DNA of 64,000 bases from Fasciolopsis buskii (GCA_008360955.1 LUCM01005603.1:96198-160197); one strand, 5' to 3'. Shown: positions 1-12,185, numbered from the stretch's first letter. The notes: a model not told the origin generated them from the sequence alone. Program-made: numbers and translations.

Positions 1-132
1 AAGAGAAACAGAGAGTTGCGGGTGAACTGGATTTATGAAGAAAAATAAGATTGCTGTATGAAAAGGTACGGAGGCAAGGAATGGAAAGGTGACCTAGAGC
101 ATATCATGGGCCCTAACAGAGACAGAGAGTGA

Positions 133-726
133 TCACTGCTTGAGATGGGAACAGGAACTTTCAGGTGTATAACTATCTAAAATGGATTTGTCCATCGTGG
201 GTGGAAAGCATGGGCCCGTCAAATCAAACACAGCCAGCGGCAGGGCAGATGCATCATTTAAACCGACTACGGTAATATGCAGATTATCCTGAAGAAGAGG
301 AACAATGAATACCAGGAAAGGATCGGAAAAAGTCGTCATACTTTGTTGTGAGCTGAAAAGGGGAGTGTATAAATTTGTTATGTTAGTGCTAGTATGGCAA
401 GAACTTCTACGATGACACTGTGTCGCGAGACAGTCAGATACGTTTCGCGGGTGCCTACAAATAACTTTAGACCTGCCAGACAAGAAGTTTATATGTGCTG
501 CCGCATCGCCTCCAGTCTTCCTCTTGTCCAAAACTTTGTCCTGCCCAAGGTAAGTGAAGCTGTCTATCGACACGAGGGAGTCAGCAATATCTGGGTTCAG
601 CCGAAATTCCTGCCTGCAGATGACACACGTGTGAACATGGACCGGTGACTGAAACGTGACGGACAGATTGGACGCTTCCACAAACACGGATTGCATGTTG
701 GTACTCGGCAATGCCGACATGGACAT
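133..726 (-). CDS. Hypothetical 197-codon ORF, unrecognised
   Basis: An ATG-started open frame of 197 codons, among the longest in the window and clearly longer than the 60-100 codon background. It has a Cys-X2-Cys pair near residues 34-37 (HTCVICRQEF) and several more cysteines around residues 89-110, but no complete zinc-finger spacing that I can assign. A short stretch near residue 56 (DSFTYLGQ) resembles the FTYLG block downstream of the catalytic site in some reverse transcriptases, so it could be a mobile-element remnant. No signal peptide or membrane segment is evident. Overlapping minus-strand open frames at 597-956 and 787-1254 suggest a once-coding region. It could also be a chance ORF in a GC-richer stretch. 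Confidence 0.2.
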   Translation of the reverse strand: MSMSALPSTNMQSVFVEASNLSVTFQSPVHVHTCVICRQEFRLNPDIADSLVSIDSFTYLGQDKVLDKRKTGGDAAAHINFLSGRSKVICRHPRNVSDCLATQCHRRSSCHTSTNITNLYTPLFSSQQSMTTFSDPFLVFIVPLLQDNLHITVVGLNDASALPLAVFDLTGPCFPPTMDKSILDSYTPESSCSHLKQ

Positions 727-3700
727 CTTGGCTGGAAGGGTGCATTTAAGGACTGCTTGTCGGCCACCAAGAGCACCCCGTGCAGATCAATGAGACGATT
801 GCTGAGGTGCGGCACTTTTTGATCCCAGCCCATGTTCAGAAACCGTGGGGTTATTGAACAAAGGTAATCCCAAGCGATTGTAGCGTCGAACGGATGACAT
901 AATTGAACCATATACCCAACAGCAAAACAAAATAGGATGACAGAATTGTAACTCATCCAACCAAAGGGCGCGCGTAACCGGAAGTGTAACTTTTGGGTGG
1001 TGATATGCGTTATGAGATAATTTTACGATGAGCGAAACGGTGGGGCCGATTGATTTAAAAAAATCCCGTTTCATCTTTGTAACGTAGGTCAGCAGTTGGG
1101 CAAGGGTGATACACATGAATGAAAATGGATATGGAAACTGTTCTACATACTTTCTCTTTAAATGGAGCAGGTGATGGTGATAAAGTGCGCAACTGTTAGA
1201 GAGGCTTGCTCTGTAATGGCGAATAATTTGCAACAAAGAATTTGTTGCTAACAAATGAACTTGCTAATAGGAGGGGATGATGACAATGATAATGTATTTC
1301 TTGATTTGCGAGAAGCTTGCGCGGGGAAAGATCAAACGTCTGCAAAGAAGATGCTGAGAAAACCGGAAATACAGAAATCAAACAGGATAACGGGATGAGT
1401 GGGACCTTTGGTTATTCGAGAATTACAGAGCAACGCAGAATCATAAGATAAAAAGCAACGCGGAAAGCACAAGTGTGAAAGACAGAAATCAGAACCATGA
1501 AACCCGGTTCACAAAGCTACGCGGGGTTTCCACGGACTGTTTTTGGGCAGCAGACTGCTAGTAATTTTGTGTTTAGATGCAATAAATTTGCGTATCGCTG
1601 GCAAAAACTTGACCGGAGTCCAAAGACGGATGTTGATATATGGCTGACGTCTCCAGTCAACAAGAGCATTACCTAATGGATGCATAAACCAAACAGAGGT
1701 GTGGATCCAAGAGACCACGGTAATTGGACGGAAGCAGTGAAAACAAAGAAAACGTCATGCAAAATGGATAAGATAGTCGCATTTGACAAAAAGAAATGGC
1801 CGATAGAATGCTGAAGAATGTGGAAGAATACCATTGGCATTATCATATACTGTCTGGAGGACATTTTATAAGGCACATAATATGGAACTTTCAAGGCTGT
1901 TGACTATACCTATATGTGGCTAGCGGCAAGCTGGACTGAGAGGTGAGATGAATAGGAGAAATTTCAGGTAAAATCATTTCTTAAATGCACTAGTTAAGAA
2001 CATTCTCTATGCTGTCATTTTTGTTGTCGCAGCTTTTGATCTTGACCAGCAGTAAGGGTGGGGAATTGGAGGAAATTCACGAGCTGTTCCATTGGCAGTA
2101 TTAACCGTATTTTCTCCTAATCGTAAAATCCATCTGATTTCGGGTATCCAAGACAATCAGCGGCCTAATTTCGGCTGAACGGACTAGTACCCGAGCTGGC
2201 AGCATCCTGGCAGGCGTGAGAGGATGGCAGATTTAGAATTGCTCTTAAGGGGATTGACCCGATAACAACGCGTCTAGCTCGGGTGCGGGATCCAAAACAC
2301 AGAATAGACAAGTGGTCTGGCTTGGGTTTTATCCTAAAGCTGTCATGACTATTGGACCGCAGGTCGTAGGCCTGCGACGCAGTGCTTTCATTGCTTAGGA
2401 TTTGGTACCTCGACCTGAGATGTTAGTAGTGGTTTCAGCGGCAGCCGAAGGTTTGCGGTTACCAAAAACGGCCTATTCAGCGCTGGAGAACCAGAAAAGG
2501 GGATAAGTTTACTTGAGAATAGCGAATTACACGGTCTACAATTGCTTAAAATCACGGAAGTTGATTTGGGCATTGATCCATCAAATAGCATGTTGACATT
2601 TCGGTCAACCCACATTACGAGCTGCTCAATCGTTAGTCACCCATGCCAATGGCAAAAGGCGTACATCCACTGAAAGGTGAAGAGGAGGTCAAACAACGTA
2701 TTAGCGTGGGCGTGTGACAAATTAGGGTAACAAGAGTCGAATTCGAACCCCAAGAAACCAGATGGTGATTGTGAGGAAGACTCGGTTGTGAACTGGTATT
2801 CTGACCCGTATGTAGGCCTAGTCTAGTTCAATGTTGGCTTGTGTCAGATCAATTGGGAGCAGGGCATCTAGTTAATTTGCCCACTGTGCTTTGAACTGTG
2901 ATACTTTCGGGCACGACCACCGGAAACTAGGGGGCTTGTTCCAAATTTTAAAACAAGCAACTGTGTGGAATTTTGCCCTGTTCGATAGTTGGGGAAAACA
3001 GACCACCTCTAGCAGTTGTGAAAAAAACAACGCAGAAAATTAAGGTCGGGCGGAGGAACTATGGGAAGTACCTATATGGGCTCAACCATCCTTCTGTTAG
3101 AAAAGAAGAAAAAGTTCCTGCCGGATCAGGTTGACCACAGCAACCAAAGCGCAATCGGGCTGCAAAGGAATCGGCCACCTTCTACAATGGGTATGCATTT
3201 CATCAACCCAGACCCAACCCTGCGAAAGGGGAAACCCACACTGCCCTTGTTCGGTAAATAAGCGTTGGGCTTCCTTGTTGTACCGTCTGGGGAAGAAGGG
3301 CATCGGAGTGTTCACTTATGCTTCACCACCCATCCCTCTAGTTTTCAAAATGTTTCTATCCTCCCAACAGCACACCTGGTACGTATGCTGACGTCTACAC
3401 CAACTGCCATCGTTATTCATTCTTAATTATTCATTCACGCTTACTGAAACTACTGTGTGGTACAAGTTGCTATCACCCTGTTCAAACACAAATTACTGAT
3501 CCCAATACTTCTATGCCTCTCCCTCCTTTCCTCTTTATGACTTCTCGTGGACCCTCCTGTCCTAGCATCCAGCCCATGCTGCCATCCGCAACCCATTCAG
3601 TTGAAGTCTTTCCTGGGGAGTGGAAGTAGTAAACATCGGCGGTTGACCACGTGATCAGGCACAGCTGATTCCCTGTAGCATGTACACCAGGCGAGTTCCA

Positions 3701-4005
3701 CAAACAGAATGATTAGGGACTTTAATCCCTAACCGTCACGCTAGCTGTCCTAAGAGGCCACTGTGATCCGCATCTGCGAAGATGTCAGAAAGCGAATGAG
3801 GAACGCTATACAAATAAAGAACATGCAGCCTAGAACCTACTGTGTCATATGCCCTATAGGGAGAAAGCAGATGGCGTTTGTTGCACACCTAGCATCAACG
3901 GGAGACTACATACTGCACATTTCCAGAGAGTCATCTGGTCCATGTAATCTTCGTAAGGAACTGACTGTTATCGATATTTCCGTTTTTTGTTTCCTCACCT
4001 TAGCA
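727..4005. other. Unassigned sequence, no supported gene
   Basis: Several open frames of 60-155 codons occur on both strands (for example 787-1254 minus, 2388-2615 minus, 3482-3703 minus). None shows a family motif I can name, and none is flanked by a convincing splice site pair. The base composition is richer in G and C than the region beyond 20 kb and resembles the neighbouring retrotransposon block. Old, unrecognisable mobile-element sequence is therefore a fair guess, but only a guess. Confidence 0.4.
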
Positions 4006-5037
4006 CCAGCTGAAACAAATTTCAGTCTGCTCTCTCTCCGGCTCTTCTCCAGGCTCGCCAATGACCACAGATGCAACTCAAACTATCGCCGAAAGTCCCA
4101 CTCCATCCGTTGCGCTGGTTGCCTATCCCTTGCTATCTGGACCTGATGCTCCAGTACCTGACCGCGCGACCCTAAGACAAACAAATCAACGCCAATGACC
4201 CCTCGGGTGCCCAATCTCAGATGAACCATGGCGATTGGCAAAACAGTTTCTAAAACTACTGAAAAACCGCGAAATTCCCAAACCTCCAAACCTCTACTGC
4301 CTTAGAACGCCACAATCTCCGATATTAAACAAGGACAATACACAGGTCATTCATGGCAAGTGTATTTAAGGATTGATTGTAAATCTCACACGTACTGGTT
4401 TTCTTCCCGCCACACATCACACTCCGCTCGCGGCCGCATAAGTCCAGTGACCATTTTGTAAGTTCCACTGTCTCTCTGTCCACGATTTTTCATATATTTT
4501 TGTCCCGTGAACTGTTTGATGCAACCTTGGAGGTTTCTCGCTGTTTCATCTTAAGCATTATTTTGACTATTGAATGTTAGTGAGTACCATTTTTCATCCA
4601 CCTCGTGGGATGTACAGTGTGATTTTTACTCTTCTCCATCCCGTTATCACATCCATATTGATGTTTATCTTTACCATATTACCCTCCTGATGTTTGATGA
4701 ACTCGGCCACTTTAAAAAAATTCACCATTTCTTCCCAGCCAAATTTTGCGCCCGCGATACGCACGTATGATGCGTTCCAACATGGATTGACTCACTGTGC
4801 GCGACTCATATTCAGCCCTGAAAAGTTTCGGCGATGGATTATCTAGCTCTGATTTAAAGCCCGAAAACTCGTGTTTAGCTCATTTTATTCCAGGTTACGT
4901 TCATGAGAGCACAGACACTGCATCTTCACGACTGAAATTTGTTTTACAATTCCCACTACGCCATCTTTGTGTGAACTTGATCTTGCCTTGCGCATGCCTC
5001 TCGAATGTCGAGAAATTTACCCGTTACTATTATTATT
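4006..5037 (+). mobile_element. ~1.03-kb retroposon copy 1 (5'-truncated) with CR1-type tail
   Basis: This segment is repeated in the same orientation at 16035-17057. The two copies match almost base for base, roughly 93-95 percent by eye, with a few one- to three-base indels. Both end in the same 3' tail (TTGATCTTGCCTTGCGCATG and following bases), and this copy finishes in a short ATT repeat at 5027-5038. Similar tails occur at 10.6 and 19.5 kb, which marks a non-LTR retrotransposon 3' end. The start at 4006 lacks the tRNA-like head present before copy 2, as expected for 5' truncation during target-primed reverse transcription. A plus-frame peptide around 4730-4830 has a counterpart in the 19.2-kb fragment. 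The ATT tail directly abuts the broken C-terminus of the minus-strand element beginning at 5038, so this copy probably inserted there. Confidence 0.75.
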
Positions 5038-5353
5038 GATTCAGGGGTATTTTGAACGAGTAGTATCTACTACGAAGTGGATACGGAGTACTACCAGCGT
5101 CATGCATGAAGTTTCTAGCAGAATGAAATTTTCTACGGCGAAGGTTAAAAAGATTAACAAGGTTAACTTTGGCTGGGCGAAGCCATAATGGTTCAAGTCC
5201 AAGCAGCTGGAATCTGGCCCTGTAGTTTAGGCTAGATGAAGGACCTAGGAGATTTCTAGTGAAAGCCCGCTGCGCATTTTCGTTTGCGATCCAGTGAAAC
5301 TTATGCATGCGTGTGAAGATAATTGGGCAGTAGTTCAGATAAAAAGCCCGCAA
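5038..5353 (-). pseudogene. CR1-like ORF2 C-terminal region
   Basis: About 105 residues are open. They carry the block typical of the region after the reverse transcriptase in CR1-like proteins: NENAQRAFTRNLLGPSSSLNY, then GLEPLWLRPAKVNLVNLFNL and PYPLRSRYYSFKIPLN. The plus-strand copy at 15416-15600 repeats it (LLDLEPPWLRPVRLNL, TNAHSAAKFI). The reading frame ends at IPLN, shortly before the usual final residues, at the junction with the ATT-tailed repeat. The truncation is therefore an insertion breakpoint and not a natural stop. No function is expected now. Confidence 0.85.
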
Positions 5354-5650
5354 TCCTGAGTGCGGGATACTCCTAGGGTCATTGTAGCGGTTTGTTTAGG
5401 TACAGCAGTTTGGTGACGGACTTACTCATCGAAGTTGAGAGAGCAGGAACATTGTAACCCTAAGTCCTTAAACGCGTGTGATGCAGAAATTGACATGTTA
5501 TTTATGGAGAGGGAGCCCAGGGAACATTGCATTTATATGTTATCATAGATTTTCAGAAGCCACCTGGAACACCCAATTTTCAAAAGTCTTTCGGGTCTTC
5601 ATTGACAAAAGCAAGCTTGGAGCCAAATGAACCAGCATCAAAAGAGCAGA

Positions 5651-6381
5651 TTATTTTAATTTCATCAGGGATGATGAATAACTAAAGATATTATTAATGC
5701 ATAGCGGGAATAGAAGAGGACCAAGGACGCTCCACTGAATAACCCTACTGGTAACAGCGCAAGACCGGGAAAAACAACCGCCAGTATTGACCACCTGAAA
5801 GCGATCCGAAAGGTAGGATGATGACCAAGATAAGAGTGGTTTTCTTATTTCATAAGTCATAATATTGTCCAGGAGTCGGGATTGGGAAACGCGGTCAAGC
5901 GCTTTTGACATGTCTAGAAAGATTATGAGCATCGATCAGTCGGAACCAACACTCTGGGTAACTAGGTTCAAGAAGTCAAACTGACAGGTGAGGCAAGATC
6001 GATGCCTTAGGAATCCGTGTTGGAAGGGTGGAAAAGATCGTGGTTAGTAAGGAAGTTTACCAACTGTTCTTTAACGATGTTTTCCATAAGCCCGGGTAGA
6101 ACTTGAGTAAAGTTACCGGGGCTAAAGGCCTCAGGGTCATGCATAGAACCCTTAATGTGGTGCGGAACAATAGTGAAAGTCTTCCACTGTGACGGAAAAC
6201 TAGTGCGAGTCATGTGGAGTGAGAACAGTTTAAGAAGGAGCAGAGGAAGATCTGGACCAGCGGCACGAAATAGGACTGGTAGGATTAGGTTGAATTTCGG
6301 AATGGCCAACAAGTTGGGCTGAAAAGGAACCCTGGATATATGGAAAGTCTTCCTAACTGGGTTAGGCGGCCCAGGAGCCAC
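5651..6381 (-). pseudogene. CR1-like reverse transcriptase domain
   Basis: Two open segments, 6007-6381 followed by 5651-5932, together give the fingers and palm of a non-LTR reverse transcriptase. The first contains RAAGPDLPLLLLKLFSLHMT and ENIVKEQLVNFLTNHDLFHP, the region before motif A. The second has motif A as IIFLDMSKALDRVSQSRLLD, keeping the first catalytic aspartate, and motif B as VIQWSVLGPLLFPLCINN, where the family usually has PQGSVLGPLLF. The catalytic YADD/FADD box, expected just below 5650, is not intact, and the downstream part (5354-5650) is frameshifted although pieces such as CNVPWAPSP remain. The protein would copy element RNA at the target site; this copy cannot. Confidence 0.9.
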
Positions 6382-6732
6382 ATTTCGTGTGTTTTAACCT
6401 TAGTTTGGACTCAATAAGAAATTCTTGTTGCAAGCGGTTGGTTTGTGTTAACATCAGGAAATCTCCGGTTTCATCGAAGATCTTTGAGCTTTCAAAACTT
6501 TTGCCTGAAGCTGACATACCCTACTAGGCTTCTTGGGTTTATGTTGAGTGATCGGAGTGGACAGAAAATTAATAGTAAAAAGAACTTTTGCTTAAAAGTC
6601 TTCTGCCGCTGTCCGTGGGTCAGGCGATAAAAAGAAGCTGGATCGATCAAGGGTTTCCAGAGCGCCAGGGATCTCGTGCCAACGAGTCGAAATATTGGAA
6701 GAGACAGCATGGTGGGTACACATGGATCAGGA

Positions 6733-7450
6733 AGGTTTGTTACGAAGAGGGAAGCTACACATGACCATTTTGTGGTCGCTCCCAGGAAAGGATTTTAGCA
6801 CTGAAACCTTAACGATAGGAATGCTATGCGTGAAAACTAGGTCTAAGGTATTATGGAACCTTGTGGGCGTTGTCACATGCTGAGTCCGTCCTTCAGCGTG
6901 CGTTTCAAAAACAAAGTCAAGGGGAGTAGGTGGAGCGGATAAAGAGGACCAACAAATTTTGGAGGCATTAAGGTCACCTGCAATTACCTTGGGGCTATAG
7001 GGGAGACCAGAACGATGAACGAAGGCTTGGGGGAGACGAGAAATATCAGAACTATTCGAGCTTGTTGGTCCTTATACACATCCTATGTGGATTGGGAGTT
7101 CGGGAATATGTATTAGAAGCCAAATGGTGTCAGGGATAGAATCAAGCAGTGGGCGTTTGAGGGCGGAAGCTCTGTGTGGCTACTTTAAGTAAGCTAGGCA
7201 ACTGCCTCCCCTACCATTTGGCCTATTGGTTAGGTAGGACTTGTAATACGCCAACAAAAAAGGCGACGTGGAGCCGTGTTCCGTTAGCTAAGTCCCTGTA
7301 AACATGACAATATCGTAAGAGTTTTTGGCCGCTAACGGTCCTGATTCCATTACTTTATAAATTTGTGAATGGGAGTCCAGGGGGAGTAGGGAAAACTCAA
7401 GGGAACATTTAGGTCCACGTGATATCCACGAGGTGGGTTCAGTGGGGGTA
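6733..7450 (-). pseudogene. CR1-like AP endonuclease domain
   Basis: Conceptual translation of the minus strand gives the C-terminal half of an endonuclease/exonuclease/phosphatase-fold domain. Visible motifs are NGRGGSCLAYLK-like sequence around 7190, IAGDLNAS near 6961-6984, LDLVFT near 6835-6846 and GSDHKM at about 6770-6785. These correspond to the Asp-Asn and Asp-His catalytic positions that nick target DNA. At least one stop (near 7070) and small frameshifts interrupt it. The plus-strand copy at 13.38-13.79 kb shares KICWS, TPLDVIF and THRIPNIKVSVLK. Frames closer to the N-terminus are too damaged to trace with certainty. Confidence 0.85.
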
Positions 7451-7599
7451 AAGTAATCAACGAACAAATTAAGGGTACGGATTGTGCATAGCTGTGATAA
7501 GGAAGTAAATTCGGTAAACTTAATTACACCCTGGCGAGGGTCTGTCTTCGTTAAAGGATTTGTGGAATGAGGACCAAGCTGATAACAGAGTCTTGGGGG

Positions 7600-8512
7600 C
7601 TAATAAGCGGGTTTCCAGTGGATGCCGGTATGGGGATGTGGTATCAGTGGGAGTGTAACGGCGTTATGTGTCCGAGTAGTGCCGTTGTCACGGCGAAAAT
7701 GGCAACCTGGTGGATATTGGGGGGCTTTAATAAATGCCAAAGAACAACCCGGTTGGCAAGTACGTGCATGTTTTTTGGGATAGGCGTTCCTTTTGGAATT
7801 TGCAGGAGTCAGGTGAGCAGTGTTTTGTAGTTGGGGCAATTGGGGCAAAAGGCTGGACAAGAGTGGGCTAGGAAGGGGGTCTCGTGAGAGGTTGTGGATC
7901 AAAGGGCGAGATACAGTTATCATGAATTTTCGAGGTAGCCTGGGGGGAGCCAGAGGTGCGTCGTGCAAAGTTATGAGGATACTGGTAGCTGGGATGAAGA
8001 TTTGGGCGTACAGGGGTAGCAAAAAGACATTGGACTAGCGGGAGTGCAGCTAAATAAGGCTGACTACTAGGTGGATCAAAGGAATGAAAATAAGCGGCAG
8101 ACCCTAAGTGTGGAGGGGCATTTACATCGTATTGGAAGGTAGCGACCGCATTACCGAGATAGGGTGGTGATTGTAACCGGCGGTTAGTTGGCCGCCATGC
8201 ATTTTTAGGCCCCTCGACTTGGCACAGCCCACGTCAAGATGGCTTACTCAAGTTGAGTGTGCCGAGGGTGTCAGGTAGTTGAGGTGTACAGACAGGTTGG
8301 CTTACTGAATTAGCTGGAAATCCATTGATGAGCAGGGTTGTGTGGTTAGTCGGACTGGTGAGTGGTACGCGCTTCCTGAGGGATTCAACCGATTTGAACT
8401 GGGTGCCGTCCTGTTGTTTGAAAGAAGAAAAAACAAGTGCTTGTTGGTGTCTGGGAAGGGGTATAAGCCAAGCGACTGGTATTAGCCTGAAAAGACATCG
8501 GTGAGAAGGCAA
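7600..8512 (-). pseudogene. Proline-rich N-terminal or ORF1-like part of CR1-like copy 1
   Basis: Open minus-strand segments at 7600-8022 and 8234-8512 are rich in proline, leucine and serine (DPLPSPLLSSLLPQLPQLQ). They lie directly upstream of the endonuclease in element order. I find no zinc knuckle, esterase or coiled-coil signature. The position and composition suggest the linker or the end of ORF1, but that is inference. The equivalent interval in the plus-strand copy (about 12.4-13.2 kb) is also open and proline-rich but too diverged for residue-level alignment by eye. Confidence 0.45.
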
Positions 8513-8540
8513 CCATCCGCGTGGTTATCCCGTTAGAGCT

Positions 8541-10589
8541 CCTAGCTAGGGGTTTCAGAAATAGTAGATTTAGATAAGCAAGAGTGGTCGGACAGGCGAA
8601 GAAAAGTAGGTTTTATCCAGATCTACTCGTATTATTTGCGACCGACGGAGACAGTGTCCAGGGTTTACGGATTTTGCAGCTGATATACACAAAAGTGGAG
8701 TGCCAATAACACCAGTAGATCTATTCTCAAATAGACCAGTAACAAATTTTTTGAGGTGAAGAGCTTGGACAGGAAGTTGAGTGGCGTACGTATGGAAAAG
8801 ACCGATCGTGCGAAATGTTTATAGATGCAGATTATTGTAAGCTCGTAATCGCGGGTGCATTTCGAAAACCAAAGGTGGACCACTTAGCAGCAGCAGCCAA
8901 TAAACGGTTCTGAAGAAGAGCAGTCTCTAAATCTAGGACAGATAGCTGTAGACTACAATGATGTATATAAACACCGGACATTATTCGGAATCCGTATTAG
9001 TTGGGGAAGACCTTAAAACAGGAAAACCTGAATCCATGTGCTGGTATAGTGCAGTAAAATTACCAATCGATGATACAAGAAGAGCTATGCAAGCTAAGTG
9101 AAGGGAATGGACCGCTTTATTGATCGGAAGCAATAAGATAATCGACGGTAAAACTAGGGTATTAGATCAGGACTATAGGTGAAATCTTACAGCTTTTGTT
9201 AGTCCGGGAAAAGGTCAGTGAAAAAGAGAAACATGTGGTCCCCAGGGCAATAAAACTTTAAATGGAAGTCATGTTACCTTTTAAGGTTAGATTCCTGGTT
9301 TAGAGTTGGTGACGTTTGAAATTCTTCGAAACCATGGCTTACATCAGAGTTAAGTTATTCTCCTCCTTGAGTTCGAAGAACGGATTGAAATTGGAGACCG
9401 TGAATAGCGGCAGAGGGTAAGTTATTTGCGACATCATCAAGGTAGTGCCATATTAGCTATAGAAGGATTCCTGTTGTACCCCACTGACCAAAGTTATAGA
9501 CGTGCGAGACAAATATCAGAAGAACCTTTTGTTGCGAGGCCTTTTATTACGGTATCCATGCCTGGAAGTATAATTTCTGGGGAGTTGCCTCATGATCAGG
9601 AACACCTGCCCGATAATGTTAATAAGCTGGTCAGCTGCGCAAAAGTCGTAGAGCATTAAGGCTACTAAGGTAACAAGAATTTCCTTGATATTTTGGACAA
9701 AGTTGTACGTGTACTGCGTCGAATCACATTTGCCAATTTGTGGAGCTTATTGAGAGGGCCTTTGATGGCGACAGACAACCATGCTTTCGTGAGTTGTGCA
9801 ACTTGTTTCCAAGTTCGACTGCAACGTAACAGGCATAGCTTCTTGCTCCAACAGAGATCTTCGGTTTCAGAATAGAGGGGCTGGTTTAGATTGTGTGCTT
9901 AGTTTCCCTCGACAGGAATGGATGGGCAAGTTGCAAAGGCTCTAGTAAATTTTTCGGCTACAAGGAATTCGGAGCAGCTGGCGCAGAAGATTGGTAGAAA
10001 TTGACGTGAGCCAGAATGTCTTGCTTCATGTGATCACGACTTTTTCTCGCACCAAAAGGCTTTGTAAAGGAGCAGTGCCGTCGGGAGGGATTTGTGAATA
10101 TCCACCTCCGTCTCTTGCGCCAGTCTCCGGATAGCGATAAGCCTTCCGCTTCAGAACTTTAAGGTTTTCCCTACCGTGTGCATAGAATTGGCCTCGAGAC
10201 GAATAAAAGAACCAGAAGGAGGGTTCGCGGCAAATTCTCTGCTAGATACAAGGGAAAATTTCACTTTATTCAGAAGTGGCTGAACGGGATGTTTAGGACC
10301 CTTGGAGAGGTTGGAGATGTGAGCCCACGCATACATAATTAATCCCACACAAGTGTTTTTGCGAGTTTTATTCAATACATCTTTGAATAATCGTCCATAA
10401 TGTTCGCCAGCAATGAGCACATTTAGTGCACTTGGACGCAAAATGAATCGCAGTCCGTCGCTTGCAATCAGTCATAGGAAACTTTTTGATCTTGAAATAT
10501 TAGTTCTCTACTTTTCGCTTTTCATCGGTATACTTGTACTTTCAGCCCTCATCCCTGTCTAGTTCTAATATTTGCATTTTCTGTGCATC
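8541..10589. other. Unassigned, probably old repeat sequence
   Basis: Short open frames occur on both strands (9426-9659 plus, 10151-10441 minus), with no recognised domain. The interval lies between CR1-like copy 1 and an isolated CR1-type tail, so it may hold further decayed element sequence. No RNA gene, splice-site pair or repeat arm was found here. Confidence 0.35.
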
Positions 10590-10657
10590 ATCCTTCTAAA
10601 AATTTGACCTTGCTTTGCGCATGCTTCTCGAAAATTGAGACATATATATTATCAATA
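10590..10657 (+). repeat. Isolated CR1-type 3' tail
   Basis: The sequence TTTGACCTTGCTTTGCGCAT, followed by CTTCTCGAAAATTGAGA and an AT-rich end, matches the terminal 60 bases of the repeats ending at 5037 and 17057. It reads on the plus strand and ends in an A-rich run. The upstream ~130 bases are pyrimidine-rich, like those before the tail at 19.46 kb. It marks a separate, heavily 5'-truncated or decayed insertion of the same family. Confidence 0.65.
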
Positions 10658-11696
10658 AAAAAATGATGAGTTTAACCAGACTGCTTTTGGCCATGCTGAT
10701 TTTCTTCTCTCTTGCGTCCTTCCTTGGAGAGGAGTCAAATCGTTTGCAACTTCTTTTTGAAAATGTCGGCGGGTGAAATGCATGTCGGTCGCAGGAAAAA
10801 TAGAAGCACTTGCGAACAAAAAGGGTTCTGATAACCAATGGTAATGCGCATAGAAACAATGGCCGCTCGGCAACGTTTCGTGTGCATTACGGATGATGTA
10901 AGGAATGCATTTCAGTGTTCAGCACTGTAATTTTGCTTTTCATTAGCTATCACTTTTGATGTATCATGACACAGTGTTACTTTACCATGAACGTTGATCT
11001 GGAGATGGTTACGGTTGTACACAAAGTATGGTTTGCCGATGAGCCATGTATCAGCTAGGCGTCACAGGTAGAATAAGAATTATATACGTTGTTTCCATCT
11101 GGTTAGTTTTATTTGACGCTTTAAGCGTCGGGACACTATGAGGACTTCCAGCCTGTCGGATCCGTGGCAGTGAGAGCAAGTAGCTGCAGACCATCAAGAA
11201 AATAATACTCGAAAATCATGTGAGTCTAAAAGAAGAAAAGAAGACCGATTGCAGCGGACCCATGTTACTTGTCAAATTTAGCAATTGTTTCGGGAGATTT
11301 ATGATCCCTCTGAATAATGGTGGTTGCCCACCTTAGAGTCGCATCCAGATGTCGAGACTTTCCAGGGTGAGATAGAGGTCGTCCAGCAAACGGAGGGAAA
11401 ATACAAACAGAAGGAATGTCAGTAAAGGAGGCAACAAAATGGCTTGAGTCTGCTATTTATTGTCGTTGTGCTAAAAGGATATGGGGATCGGAACGGGCTT
11501 GGACGTTAGGTTATTGTTACTCATTTTGTCTGAATAATATTTTAATTTCCTGTTGTCAACAATCTTTCGCATGGTATTTATTCAAATCGGTTCATTGCCG
11601 GTATCAAGTTAAAAAACAAGATCGTGTTTACTGTCATAGAATGGTCGACTTCGCCAGCATTTCGGAAACTCTGTAAAGATATACTTATGTTGAGTT

Positions 11697-12185
11697 TTAC
11701 CCTTTCTTAGAGTTTTTGTTTTTTCTGAATGTTGTTGAAATGCTGCGCCAAGGTAAAGCCAGATTATTTATTAACGAACGGCTATGGGTACTTGTGAATA
11801 TTGGAGTGCCATTCAGTATTCGTCCATTAATTTGGTTGCCTATGTCTAAGCGCGTGTAGGTTTTCAGACAAATCATAAAATAACGAGTTTCTAAAATGCG
11901 AGCCAAGAGTGTGGTGGATGCCCGAGCATTGTAAAGGCATTGGTCCTTTGTATTTAAATTTCCGGCTAGCCCGGAGTACCATTCTTCTAGTATCTCATAT
12001 TTCTTTGGATTTCCACGTTTCCCACAATCGTATTCGAGAGCATCTCGTATACCAGTCCGCGTTGGACCGCTCGTCTTCTCGATTTTATTCGTGATGTTCA
12101 GCTGCTGAACGGTTGCAGCCAAGTATGAACTTGCAGCGTTGAGATAACCACCGTCCCACTTTCTTGGACATATGAATGACAGCAA
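11697..12185 (-). CDS. Long open frame, unrecognised, no clear ATG
   Basis: A 162-codon open frame that begins at a TTG, with no obvious in-frame ATG near its start, so as written it is not a normal eukaryotic gene start. Composition is plausible for protein (KKYEILEEWYSGLAGNLNTK), but I recognise no domain. It lies about 250 bases before CR1-like copy 2, on the opposite strand. It could be an internal exon, an old retroelement piece or chance. No donor or acceptor stands out enough to call. Confidence 0.12.
   Translation of the reverse strand: MLSFICPRKWDGGYLNAASSYLAATVQQLNITNKIEKTSGPTRTGIRDALEYDCGKRGNPKKYEILEEWYSGLAGNLNTKDQCLYNARASTTLLARILETRYFMICLKTYTRLDIGNQINGRILNGTPIFTSTHSRSLINNLALPWRSISTTFRKNKNSKKG

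Larger units (their letters stand above)
5038..8540 (-). mobile_element. CR1-like non-LTR retrotransposon, decayed copy 1
   Basis: Read on the minus strand from about 8.5 kb downwards, translation gives a proline-rich segment, an AP-type endonuclease, a reverse transcriptase and the conserved C-terminal region, in the order expected of CR1/Jockey-like ORF2. Frames change several times and stop codons are frequent, so the element is dead. The same domains occur in the same order on the plus strand at about 12.4-15.6 kb, with clear peptide similarity. The 3' end is missing: coding similarity stops at 5038, where the ATT tail of another retroposon begins. The upper boundary is uncertain; the part above 8.5 kb may include more of its 5' region. 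Confidence 0.85.
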
